Positions 10,058 through 20,799 of a stretch of 64,000 nt of DNA are shown piece after piece. Both the position numbers and the translations under genes were made by a program. Every line of letters begins with the position of its first letter. Within the stretch, counting starts at the first letter, position 1. The notes below the pieces were generated by a model. It did not search any database. It saw only the letters and a list, made by a program, of their open reading frames with translations, and was not told where the DNA came from. This DNA comes from Henricia sp. BOLD:AAB3569 (lineage: Eukaryota > Echinodermata > Asteroidea > Spinulosida > Echinasteridae), in contig JBBELK010000930.1 in assembly GCA_037783545.1 (NCBI GenBank), positions 290,140-354,139 on the forward strand, read 5' to 3'.

Positions 10058-10560
10058 ATATTATACATGATTGGTAAACTGTTACAAATAGTTTTATCCC
10101 CATGTGTGATTAAAACCAACCTGAGCAAAAACCAGCTCCGTATTTCGTCTAACTTTTGAGAAAACAGTCAAAAAAGGGTCTGCAGTCATTTCGCCCTGAA
10201 ACCACATCGCCCTGAACAATTTCGCCCTGAACCACGGCCTGTGCACGAAGTGGTTTTGGGGCGAAGTGGCATTTGGGCGAGATAGTGTTTGGACGAAGTA
10301 ATTTTTGGCGAAATGGCACTCGGGAAGTGGTTTGGGGCGAAATTGCACTTGGGCGAAATGGTTCTGGGGTGAATTGAAGTTTCGTCTCATGAGACGAAAA
10401 CTAATTGTTTTACTCATTTCTCAAAGACTATAGCACTTCAGACAAAACCATTTCAGGGGAAGTTTTATACGGTCATCATGTTTATATTGTGTAAGTTAGG
10501 CGTAAATCTGTGAACATTTCTGATTTTCGAGATTACCAATGATGTATATACTGCCTTTAA
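10058..10560. repeat. Dispersed repeat A, copy 1 (GGGGCGAAATGG-rich core)
   Basis: Flanks such as CATGATTGGTAAACTG and GACTATAGCACTTCAGACAA recur at 61585-62460. The core is a degenerate array of CGAARTGGTTTTGGGGCGAA. A perfect short palindrome TTTCGTCTCATGAGACGAAA sits at the end of the core. This copy lacks the SINE found in copy 2 and so shows the empty target. Confidence 0.75.
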
Positions 10561-11640
10561 AAGTAGGACATGTTTTGTTTTTTACACGTATGGTATAATG
10601 ATGTTAGTGTTACGTCATAAGTCAGTTGCGGATGTGACCAAATGTAGGAGGTACCATTTATGTGAAAAGCGGGTCTTCCAAAAGTCCTCTCTAATTTTGT
10701 CTGTAGTCGCGCCACCACGCAACATGAAACAAGCCGTTAAGCAATGGGGTCTATTCCGTCTCTATCTTGTATAAATATAAACGACTGCAGACCAAATTTG
10801 CCGTTAATCCGTTACATAAACTCGCTGCCGAGATTTTGCCGACAAACGAGGACCATTTTCTGGTCTAACGACTATTTGCTTTGGCCTTAAATTGTCCATG
10901 TGACGGTGGAGATACGGTTGTAATTAATCGTCCCCCTATTACAAGATGGCCATGTCGTTGCGCTTAGAATACAGCTACAGCCGTTATAGTCTAGTCCATG
11001 AGCCAAGGTCCAAATTTAAAAAAAGTGTGCTTTTACATACATGTTTAAATGTAAAATTTAATATTATATAGTTTATAAACCTCTTACTTTGCCAGTGTAC
11101 GCCGACGACTGTTAAAGATTCTTAGTCGAATTACCACAACAAATCCAACGTATTATATAATGCGAGTATAACACTTCTGGTGTAGAAGGGAAACATTCGC
11201 TGCATGCGCGTGTATGGGTAAAGTTTCTGTTCAGGTGTGATTGGATTTTTTTCTCGTTTAAACATGTATAGGCCTATTATACACTCTTGAGAACTTTCCT
11301 AGAGGGGAAAGACGACTATATACAACTTGATTTACGTTTCTTAATTTTATTTAAAGCTGCTAACTTTGGCTAACCGAAAAAGGTTAACATTTTATTGAAG
11401 TTTACTTTGCAAAGAAAACATTGCATCTAGAGTTTTGCACTAGTATGCCTGATTTATTCCACTTTTAGTAAAGTCACACTGTGTGCCCAAATAATCCGAA
11501 TCACTGTCATTTTTAAAACACGAACACAATAAAACAAGGTTTCTAATCCCTGGTGTCAGTACCAGACATAAACAATAAGGGGTCATATACTGCAACATAA
11601 TTGTTCTTATACAGGCGACTACGCAGCATGTAAAGTGTTA
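10561..11640. other. Non-coding stretch, no gene recognised
   Basis: No open frame, repeat or RNA signal that I can support in about 1.1 kb of AT-rich sequence. Confidence 0.45.
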
Positions 11641-11652
11641 AGTTGACTGCGG

Positions 11653-12752
11653 CCATCTTCCTTTTGCAAGGGTCTTTCCTGCACGCGATATTTTTTTCCG
11701 TACCACATATTCGCTATGGGGCTTCATCAATTGGTGCATTGTAAATGAATATTCATATTTTCTATATAGCGCCTCCAAGAGTTATTAAATAAAAGGATAT
11801 AAGAAAGAAAATTGAAGAGTTTGTCGAGTCGTTTGGTAGTCTAGTGGTTAAGACGTAGTACTATCAATCGAGAGATTGCAGGTTCGAATCTCCTATCGAA
11901 TCTCGTATTAAATTGTTGTTACTATTAATTGAGGAAAGAGTGTGGTATGGTGTGGGGTTATGTTGAGGTAGTTATCGACAAAACACATCAGTATGCAACA
12001 TATGCATAGGGGTTAAACCAATCAGAAGCAATGTTCGCTAAACAGCGGTACGGAAAAAAATATCGCTTCCTGCACTCGTACCTCGCTTGCCAAGAACCTT
12101 GCTGCATCGACTGGGTCTGAGCTGTATTGAGGAATATATATGAATATTGATTAGCCAGTGACAGTGATCGCAACTGACCAATCACGCGCAGCGCATGTTT
12201 CTCGGTCATCGCATGCAGTGCCGATAGGCCCGATGTGCACGTAGCACGACATCCAAAATGCATCATAGCCAGGACGCTGTTGCCAACAGCAAGAGCCAAT
12301 CACGCGCCTCTCTCCGTTTAGTGGTAGCGTCCACTTTTACTAGGGGGTGGGGTCCAATGTTTAAATAAACAGTCATTGTAAAGGCGTTTTTTAATAGGCC
12401 TATCTTTATTCAGAGATTCTGCGTTTAGCTTTTAGCGAAATATAGTAAGTCTTCCTTCAGTTACGAACATTTATACTGCGTGCAAGATAAAATGATATAC
12501 ATGTACATAAAAAGATCTCCCCCACACAAATTTTGGTAATTGCGGCTACGATGTCGCGAGATAAACAACACGCGAGATGATTGTTCGAAACGGCTCATTA
12601 AAAGGTCAAAAGATACAGGTCAAAAGATATCTTGTCTCTCATTGGTTGAACAGCCCTAGGCCTGTAATACAGCTCAGACCCAGTCGATGCAGCAAGGTTC
12701 TTGGCAAGCGAGGTACGAGTGCAGGAAAGACCCTTGCGAAAGGAAGATGACT
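11653..12752. repeat. Fold-back structure with two nested inverted repeats
   Basis: CATCTTCCTTTTGCAAGGGT... at 11654-11684 is inverted at 12722-12752 (one mismatch over 31 bases). A second inverted pair of about 60 bases is at 12065-12128 versus 12666-12730 (GCAGCAAGGTTCTTGGCAAG core). CCGTACC/GGTACGG with an A7 run links 11695 and 12048 too. This resembles a composite MITE or fold-back element; superfamily unknown. Three CCAATCA motifs lie inside (12018, 12178, 12295). Confidence 0.6.
11824..11903 (+). repeat. tRNA-like sequence (SINE head or decayed tRNA)
   Basis: It has an A-box-like TGGTAGTCTAGTGG and a B-box GGTTCGAATCTCC about 45 bases apart, the RNA polymerase III promoter layout. The acceptor and T stems do not pair well, so I do not call a functional tRNA. 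No poly-A or simple tail is evident. Confidence 0.4.
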
Positions 12753-14288
12753 GCGGCTAGCTTTTTAGGTACCGTCGACGCGTAGAATCGCATCGTTTTC
12801 TGTTGTGTTTTGGAGAAGGTTGTATGATAACCACAACAACTTGTGTATTAGTGCATTAAACCATACCTCCTATTGATGAGAATGTAAGTTTTGATAATAA
12901 AGGTAGAAAAGCAATGGTGCAATTCCCATTTGAAATTTGTAGACTGATATAAACTTGTTTTGTTATTTAAATATATCTTGATTCTTAAATAAATTTGTTA
13001 TAAATACCTGGGAAATGGTGAAAGATATTTTAATAAATAAAAATGTGTGTGTAAGTTGATCAGGGTTGTGTTTTAACACACTATCAGAGCGCGCTAAGTT
13101 TTGATCAAATAGCCGTTATTTTGCAAATAATGAAATGCTACAAAATAATGAATAATGAATAATGAAATAGTTGCCTCATTTGGGCTTGAAAAAAATGTTA
13201 CGGGAAACATAACATCGAATTTTATTAGCCTAATGAAATATTTGCCTCATTTGGGCTTGACAAACATGTCACAGGAAACCGCCACATCGAGTTTCATGAG
13301 CCTTAAAAAGTAACAAGGAAAGGTTTTCAAATGTGGGGAAAAACGGCAAAATAACAAGACATTAAAGGCAACTAGCGCTCATAGATATTTAAAGGCATTT
13401 TTGTATAATTTGCAATAACCACAGTTTTTACTTCATGCATGATTTGACAAGAAAAGAAAACAATGAAACAAACAAACAACCCAACAAACTTACTCGGAAT
13501 GTTGATGCAGGTACGACACTCACATATAGCGCTGTACATAATGGTAACAAACACAACATAAATTTCATTTTGTCAAAAGTGGTACTTTCTTCCAGAAAGT
13601 AATTAAAAACGGAAGGTTGTTTTTAATGACAAAAATTGATGTTGGCGGTTTTTCGAAGCACTGTTCCATCTGAAATTTCGGGGGCTATTACAAATATTCT
13701 TCTTTGGATATGTTATACCTTTTTCAAGGAATCCGCAAAAAAAGTTTCAACTTTGATACAGCTTGTCACCAATTTAATATTTAGAATATCACGTCTGGTG
13801 TGAATTGTCTCTTTAAAAAAAATTGTTTACAGCTCCTCGAGATGGCCTTTGCCTGTCCTTGTAACCAATTGCAAATTGAGTAAGAAGGGAGTACTATCTT
13901 CTCTAATGCCGGTTAGCATTGACTTTTATTTAGGGCGATACAATCCAGTACTTGAACGCCAGAATAACGCATGTCTGCTCAGACAACGCTGTCTGACGTT
14001 ATTTTTATGCGTGCAGACGTCAAGCGAGTCAAGTTGTGGTTTCTAGTGCGAAAAGGCATCTCGAGCCTGGCGAGTGATTGGATTACACGCAACGCGTCAG
14101 ACACAGTGACAGACGAGAATGAGTATCGTACTCGGTGGAGTCGGTGGTGGGAAATCTCTGAGAAGCAATAACGGCACGTGGTATTATGTATGAAGTAGCT
14201 TTGAATATTTAAAAGGTAGTTTAAAATAATTCACTAGTGCAAGATCTCACGAACTATTTCAGTCACAACTCACTGTGGCGAAGACACC
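12753..14288. other. Non-coding stretch with one direct duplication
   Basis: Mostly AT-rich. A block of about 70 bases (TTGCCTCATTTGGGCTTGA followed by a GGGAAAC and CATCGA pattern) occurs twice at 13163-13229 and 13230-13305. No gene recognised. Confidence 0.5.
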
Positions 14289-14297
14289 AATTCGAGA

Positions 14298-15122
14298 GCG
14301 GGACATATCGTCGCAATTTTCCCATACTGACGAACAGGCACTTTTTGACAAATTTCGTTTTTTGACATATTTGCGATTTGTGGGGTTCTTGGGGTGCCCT
14401 CTTTCATTTCTGAACATTTCAACCAAGATATTGTCTGGTTTTTGAGTTATGAAACATCTGAAAATGACGAACAACCCCATTTCGCTTAAAAATTTTTTCC
14501 CATACTGACAAACATGGATACTTGGTTGGTGACCGTTCACTGCTTCTGCGTATTACAACACAGCGCGCTGGTACCGGGTACCAACCAATATCGCGCGAAG
14601 CTGAACGCTGTTTTGACGTAATACAAATCAATAAATAAACAAATATATGGAATTTTACAAAATGTTAGTTTGTGGATATGGTACTTAATTACCTAAGTGT
14701 TCATCCGCAGCCCCGATGAAGTGATATAACCGCTAATCTGGAGGACCGCCGTTCAAACACACGCTAAACATATGGAGGTGGCGAACAACGTTTTGAGTTT
14801 TTCCTCATAGTGACGAACCCGAAAGTGCATAGCGTTACGGGTGGCGAACAGCACGCGTCGCGCATCGAATTTTGTTTTTTTCTCATACCGTTCACAGCTT
14901 TATAACTGCTCATATATTAATCAAATAAATGGAAAATACGTAGTTAATTAAAGTTTAGACATTAAGCAAGAAGGTTTTTAAACCCAAAAGTGGAATTTTA
15001 TTTTCAAAAACGGTGAATTAAAAGAACCAAAATAAGTCCAACTAAAAACTCGAATTACTCGAAACTGCAGTTTGGCATGTTTGGCCATGTTCGTCAGTAT
15101 GAGAAAAACGCGACGATATCTG
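14298..15122. repeat. Inverted-repeat element with recurrent CCATACTGACGAACA motif
   Basis: ATATCGTCGC..TTTTCCCATACTGACGAACA at about 14306-14336 is inverted at about 15086-15118. Direct variants of the CATACTGACGAAC motif lie at about 14500 and 14805. The repeated subterminal motif plus inverted ends suggest a non-autonomous DNA transposon or fold-back; family not recognised. Confidence 0.5.
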
Positions 15123-15310
15123 TACTCCAGCTATTACCGGGTCCGTCCGGTGAATGTTTACCTCTTGCTGTTTTACCTCTTGCCGTGGAAAGAGTTGTGC
15201 GTTTTTGTGAGGTAGTTATTGCTGCTGTTGTTAATTTGTGTGGATCTTCATACCATTAGCTTTAAATTCACTTTATCACCAGCTTAAAATGACAAAGAAT
15301 GATATGTAAT

Positions 15311-15329
15311 GGGGGGGGGGGGGGGGGGG
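15311..15329. repeat. Poly-G tract
   Basis: About 19 consecutive G followed by GT-rich sequence. Homopolymer length may be unreliable. Confidence 0.9.
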
Positions 15330-15419
15330 TGGTGGAGAGTGGTCGGGTGGGGATCTAAGCCAATGCGTATGTACTCAAACCGAAATTTTGCTAAACAAAA
15401 CATGAGACACACTGTCAAC

Positions 15420-15830
15420 ATTTTACGGAATTGTCAGGGTCATTTACGTAATTTTACGGACTGCACACGTAGAATCCGTATTTTTAATTGCACAAACATA
15501 TTGGATAAACGGATTATTTCCGTAAAATTACGTATTTCCGTAAAATGTATTCCGTAAATTTACGGAGCAGAAAAAAAGTTCTGGTAATTTTGCTGCTGGA
15601 ATTTTTCCGAAAAACCCGTAAAATTTTGTTTAAGGATTTAAAAAAAAAAAATTCCGTATTTTACGGAGTTTCCGTATTTTTACAGAATTCACACTGTTTT
15701 TTTAATGATCGAGCTATTGTCGAATAATCGGTATTTTTACAGACAAAACAACTAATTTAAACGGAATAACTCCGTAAATTTACAGAGAAAAACAAAATGT
15801 TCCGGTAATCTTGCTGCAGGACGTTCCGTA
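15420..15830. repeat. Array of TCCGTAAAATTACGGA-type palindromic motifs
   Basis: Over 400 bases the words TTACGGA and TCCGTAA recur more than a dozen times in both orientations, at irregular spacing. This resembles the subterminal motif arrays of some DNA transposons; termini not identified. Confidence 0.6.
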
Positions 15831-18365
15831 ACAAAAACGAAGACATTTTAAAAAGTGCAGGCCACGAAATTTTTCTCACAAATTAGTTTTTTTAAATTAA
15901 ATCTGCTGCTTTATGTCATTTTAAGTTTTAAAAAAATGCAAAATAAATCTTACTTATTTCAGAGTTTGGAGGCCGAGGCAACATGCAAATCGTATTAGTA
16001 GTATGTAGCACTGTACATGCAGTACTGAACAATCTACATGTACCAATGCTTACCAATGCGAGGTACATATGGAATGCGTATGCGGGGGTTGGAGCCACTG
16101 CGTACGCCATGCGTACAGGAGGGAGGTGGAGTCTTAAAACTCGGCATTTCATGCGTACGTTACGTGACAACCGTCAATTGTTAACGAAATCACAACAGGT
16201 AATCTTGTGGGCCTAGAGTGTTAAAAGGGCTGGTAAAAATGTCTTTAAATACAATTCTAACCCATTTATAATCATGTATAGTGGACATCGACACCTTGGA
16301 ATGCAATCCGCGGTTTGGTAAGATGAGAGACTGCAAACAATTCGTTCAGAGTCTCGTCTTTGCTTAGACTGGTTCCCTGTCCCCATCCCCTTTGTATAGG
16401 GGAGAGCAGCGTAGCGCACATGGACAGGGGACCAGTATAGTCTTTGCTACGAGGCTGAACGCACAGAATTATGTAATCGGGCATTTTCCCAAACAGCAAT
16501 GAGTTTTTTGTATGTTAAATATATTGAAAAAATACAATTGTGGAATGTATAAAGTGTCAAAACGATTGGTGCAAAACATTGGTGTATAATATCAGACCCC
16601 CATCTTCTGCACACATTGTTAAAACTACGGTACCATGCCTTATTACTGGATTATTAACATGACTCATTCGTTACCTGTACAATATTGAACCTGTACAACT
16701 GCAAGTATTGCAACAGAAATAATGACGGGACTCGACACGTGACCAGAAATGCTGCCGCCATTCCCCACCGGGAGCTGATTCTATATAATACTGCTTGCGT
16801 AGGTTATTCCAAAATCGTGTAGTTTTTTTTTTTAACAATCAAAACTCACACAGCTCCAAACACAACGGGGATTAAAAACACAACATTTCAACCAAAGACA
16901 CCAACATCATATATTTCCCAGAAGTAGATTGTATTTTCCCCACGCGAAACTAGTCGCACACTTTGGGAGCAGAAAATTGGAACGTAGAATTGACGGCGTA
17001 GCTTTTCTTGTCTCTTTTGTCAATGTTTATTTCCTGCCAATAAGCTCGGATGAAATGATTGAGGGATTTTCCAGAAGGCTTCGGGAAAATGAGTTATCAA
17101 CATCGGAAGCTCTTGGGAAATAAACGGAGTACTCCTACGATAGCAGTCTTCAAGACTTATTGGCAACTGTCAAAGAGAAACATATTTTGTTCTCAGCATT
17201 CACGGATTGTCGTCTTACAATATCCTACAATCCTGTGCAAGACTCAACTTTTGATTAGGCAAACCCCCGCTTCCCCAAAACAACACCCAGGACAAACTTT
17301 CAGGAACACCCACGGTGGTAGCCAAAACGACGTACATATCCAAAGGATACGATTGTGATTTGTTACAATGATAACGAACCAATTAATAGTAGGCAACCGC
17401 ATCCGTCTATCTCCTGAGATGATGGAAACGCCTACCGAGAAATTTCGCTGAATAGGGGGAGGCCATGCCCTTTAAAGTTCCTTTAAAACTGTCACTTAGA
17501 ACGACGTATTGACGTCTCGTTATGTTACTGTGCGTACGGCCACCTTGTACAAGAAATATAGCATGACGTCATTATCTTAGATTTTGGGTCTATTAAATTA
17601 AGGGGCTAGTCGAAAAGAAAAGCGTACGATGCCCCGGAAACTCGGGGCTTTGAAAGCAATGTGCGAACACCGTGCTTAACGTGGAATCCAATATTGGAAT
17701 CGTCTAGAGATACTCGCAATGGATGGGGCAAGGCGTCGGGCATTATGATTATGACAGTACAGAGCACTTTGGCTGCTTTAGACGAAGACGGTTTTAATGA
17801 GATTGTAGATATGAGATTACAAGAATTCAATAATTACACCGATAGGGCGTCGCTTTAGCAGCAGGTGATAGCTACACGAGTCTTTGCACTTTTGGAGATC
17901 GGAGGAACCTTATTCAGGCGGAAGCCGTTTTGATCGTGTGATTGGATCGTGTGATTGGATGCTGATTGGATGGTGGGAGATTTGTTTGTTATCGTCCTTT
18001 TCAAAATAGTCTGCTACATCCCAATCAAGAATTCACATTTTATAAGAAACACGATTACAACAAATATCGTGCATGGCTAAGATTTAAAGGTGGCACGAAA
18101 TACGATTTTTATTATATGAACTTGTGCTATGTTTTGCATGTTCAAATCATTTCCAGGGAATGTTTTTAGCCATAATTGCAATATTGTTGTTGTTATGCAC
18201 ATGAAAATTGACATATTAAAGTTTGGTAATTACCCTCCAAATAAAGGATGATTAAATTATTATCTAAAACCGTACGTGTAGGCCTAATGGTAGTAATTTT
18301 GCTGCTGAAATCTGGGAACAAATTCCTTACCAAATAATTTCTTCACTAATGTAGTCCTGGGCTAG
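15831..18365. other. Non-coding stretch with one imperfect hairpin
   Basis: No gene recognised. 16350-16382 and 16422-16456 form an imperfect inverted repeat (ACTGGTTCCCTGTCC against GGACAGGGGACCAGT, extended by AGTCTCGT/ACGAGGCT). A GTGTGATTGGATC word is tandemly repeated near 17935-17965. A short frame at 17661-17858 has no known domain. Confidence 0.45.
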
Positions 18366-18640
18366 GGGCATTTATTTACGAAAAATTTTCAGATTACTGG
18401 ACCCTATTTTCAGTTGTAGTATACCTTGGGACATCCCAAAACAGTATTATTAAGTGTCACAGCATATTTATGTACCGTTTATGAGGAAAAAACAGCAATG
18501 TTTGGTACAAAATTACAAAAATCGTCCAAAATCACGATTTTAAGTGCCACGCCCACAAACATCATCTCATTTCACATTTATGATGACATCATGACTTCAA
18601 ACCACGCAACAAAATTGTATAACCATAGTCCATCGGATTC
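18366..18640 (+). repeat. Dispersed repeat C, plus copy
   Basis: Matches 27385-27666 on the minus strand over about 280 bases, including GCATTTATTTACGAAAAAT, ATTTTCAGTTGTAGTATA, GGGACATCCCAAAA and AAAATCACGATTTT. Identity is high but not complete. Part of it (18391-18466) is duplicated at 18770-18857. Confidence 0.75.
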
Positions 18641-18767
18641 TGTGGTGTTTAGTTCATGTTTCTTGACCGCCAAGAAAAATAACATGTTTACCAGAACCCA
18701 CCCGAGTCAGGAAATTTTGTCACAAATGACTGAAAACATTCAACATTTGACTAATTATGCAATCATA

Positions 18768-18887
18768 TCAGATTACTGGACCCTACTGGACTCTATTTTT
18801 AGTTGTAGTATACCTTGGAACATCCCAAAACAGTATTATTAAGTGTCACAGTATACCACAACTGAAAATAGGGTCCAGTAATCATGC
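18768..18887. repeat. Hairpin at the 5' edge of the CR1 element
   Basis: GATTACTGGACCCTA and ATTTTTAGTTGTAGTATACC are inverted at 18853-18886 (GTATACCACAACTGAAAATA, GGGTCCAGTAATC). Probably a rearranged end of repeat C at the retrotransposon insertion point. Confidence 0.6.
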
Positions 18888-18894
18888 CACTACA

Positions 18895-20799
18895 ATGGAT
18901 ATCATGCTACACACTCTGTTCTTTGCTCTATCATTATGCTTCATTCATGCTGTTTCCAGTGTTCAACCTTCGACAAATTATATACCAGAAGATAGGGAAT
19001 TATCTACTGATCACTCTGGACCATTTTCTGCTCAAGAATCAACCAAGAGGAGGAGAACTTTGCAGGTTTTTGCTTTGGAGTATCAGAATTTTCAACCAGA
19101 TGTTCGTATACCATTCCATATTGCCTGTGTCAGCCATCGCATGGCTGAGTGCCTCTATTCACAGGATGCCACTTTGCAAGGCATGGCTGATGCCACCCAT
19201 TGTCTGCTAATCAAAGTCGGCCATGAATGGTATGCTGTGCACACTACACAATGCCTACCTTATACAGTGATACACAGAACTGCTACTGTGCCCAATACCA
19301 AGCATGCCAAGTCTAAGTTTGGGCATATGCCTTCCAGGTATTATGCCAATTCGGATGCAACATTCAACTTAACTTTATCTGGAGATGTTGAAACCAATCC
19401 TGGTCCACCCCTTCTTAGTCATTTATCACATCCTTCAGGAAACAACTCCCATCATGAAACAGAAACAACTTTGAGCATTTATAACCAAAATGTGAGAAGC
19501 CTAAAGAATAAGTTAGACTGCCTCCACAGCAACCTACTCAGTAATCTCTTTCCACTCGGAAAGTACATAATCTTCGGTTTGACAGAAACTTGGTTGTCAC
19601 CTGACATCACTGATGCAGAAGTCACATTACCTGGTTACACAATATTTCGCAAGGACAGATTGAATAGGAGAGGGGGAGGAGTTCTAATGGGCTGTCACAA
19701 CTCACTGCAGTGCCGCAGGAGAATGGACTTTGAACAGGATGATCTTGAACTCATCTGGGTTGAGGTAAAGACACGGAAAAGAGATCGATGTCTAATAGGC
19801 ACCTTCTACCGACCTCCCAACAGTGGAAGCCAACCACTGGCGGATCTTGGGGACTGTCTAACGAACGCTTCTCGGGAATATAGTAACATTTGTCTCATGG
19901 GTGATTTTAACCTCCCCGCCCTCCAATGGAATGTCACCACCAGTACACCGGACCCCAAAACACCAATCGATGACATATTTGTGGATGCAGTAATGAGCGC
20001 ATACAATTTACGCCAACTCAATTTCAACACTACTAGAGGTGAACACATTCTTGATCTTGCACTCTGCTCTGCAGAGATGAAAGCAACTTGCCAAGTTGGA
20101 GACGATGTCTTCTCCTCAGACCACAGTGCACTCAGCATCACCATCACCATACCGCCGATACTGAATAACGTTAAATCAAACATAATGAACTTTAACTACC
20201 GCAAAGCGGATATGAATGACCTACAGAGGACCTTGGAGTGCATTCCATGGTGCTTACTGGAAGCAACATCGGACTGCCATGAAGCGGCTTCACTCTTTCA
20301 CGACTTCCTTGATGCTGCCATCACAGATATTGTGCCAGGAGTTAGACCACGCCGTCCCACACCACCGTGGTTCGATGGAGAACTCAGACAAGCTCTGAAA
20401 GCCAAGGAAAAGGCTTTTAGGAAAAAACGCTCCAATTCCACCGCCGAGAATGTTCAAGATTTCAAGATGGCCCGCTCATTCTTCAGACAACTCGCAAGGA
20501 AAAAATACAGAGAGTATCTAGAGACATTAGGTGGGGACTTGGGGAGGAACCCAAAGCGCTTCTGGAGCTTCGTAAAGACACGATCGCGAAAACTCACACT
20601 ACCTCCAGTTCTTGAGAATGAGGCAAACGGAACACAAGTAGGTAATGCAGCCAGCAAAGCATCACTTTTGATGGACCATTTTCAAAGTATTTACCCGGCA
20701 CCCGATAATAACGATATCTTACCAGATGTTCAGCCAGCCTGTCTAGACTCTATGCCACCCGTCCACATTGACACCATCATCACGAGCGTGAACTCATGA
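18895..20799 (+). CDS. CR1-type ORF, 5' part: signal-peptide-like N terminus, 2A, APE endonuclease
   Basis: 634 residues from ATG 18895; an upstream in-frame ATG at 18757 lies in repeat C and is less likely. Residues 4-22 are hydrophobic (LHTLFFALSLCFIHAVSS), like a secretory signal or anchor. Residues 163-171 read GDVETNPGP, the 2A consensus; ribosomes would release a 170-residue upstream product and resume at P171. From residue 194 an APE-type endonuclease follows, with QNVRS, TETWLS (E231), YRPPN, GDFNLP (D337) and SDHS (D409, H410), all key residues present. It nicks target DNA to prime reverse transcription. The frame ends in an ATGA overlap with the RT frame. Confidence 0.88.
   Translation: MDIMLHTLFFALSLCFIHAVSSVQPSTNYIPEDRELSTDHSGPFSAQESTKRRRTLQVFALEYQNFQPDVRIPFHIACVSHRMAECLYSQDATLQGMADATHCLLIKVGHEWYAVHTTQCLPYTVIHRTATVPNTKHAKSKFGHMPSRYYANSDATFNLTLSGDVETNPGPPLLSHLSHPSGNNSHHETETTLSIYNQNVRSLKNKLDCLHSNLLSNLFPLGKYIIFGLTETWLSPDITDAEVTLPGYTIFRKDRLNRRGGGVLMGCHNSLQCRRRMDFEQDDLELIWVEVKTRKRDRCLIGTFYRPPNSGSQPLADLGDCLTNASREYSNICLMGDFNLPALQWNVTTSTPDPKTPIDDIFVDAVMSAYNLRQLNFNTTRGEHILDLALCSAEMKATCQVGDDVFSSDHSALSITITIPPILNNVKSNIMNFNYRKADMNDLQRTLECIPWCLLEATSDCHEAASLFHDFLDAAITDIVPGVRPRRPTPPWFDGELRQALKAKEKAFRKKRSNSTAENVQDFKMARSFFRQLARKKYREYLETLGGDLGRNPKRFWSFVKTRSRKLTLPPVLENEANGTQVGNAASKASLLMDHFQSIYPAPDNNDILPDVQPACLDSMPPVHIDTIITSVNS
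19381..19407 (+). other. 2A translational recoding peptide (DVETNPGP)
   Basis: Codons for GDVETNPGP, preceded by FNLTLS. This matches the D-V/I-E-x-N-P-G-P consensus at every fixed position. Separation is expected between G (19402-19404) and P (19405-19407). 2A motifs in APE-type non-LTR elements of sea urchin and amphioxus are established; activity of this one is inferred. Confidence 0.9.

Noticed and set aside
11824-11903. Functional tRNA gene
   Set aside because: A and B boxes are present, but acceptor and T stems do not pair; listed as tRNA-like only.
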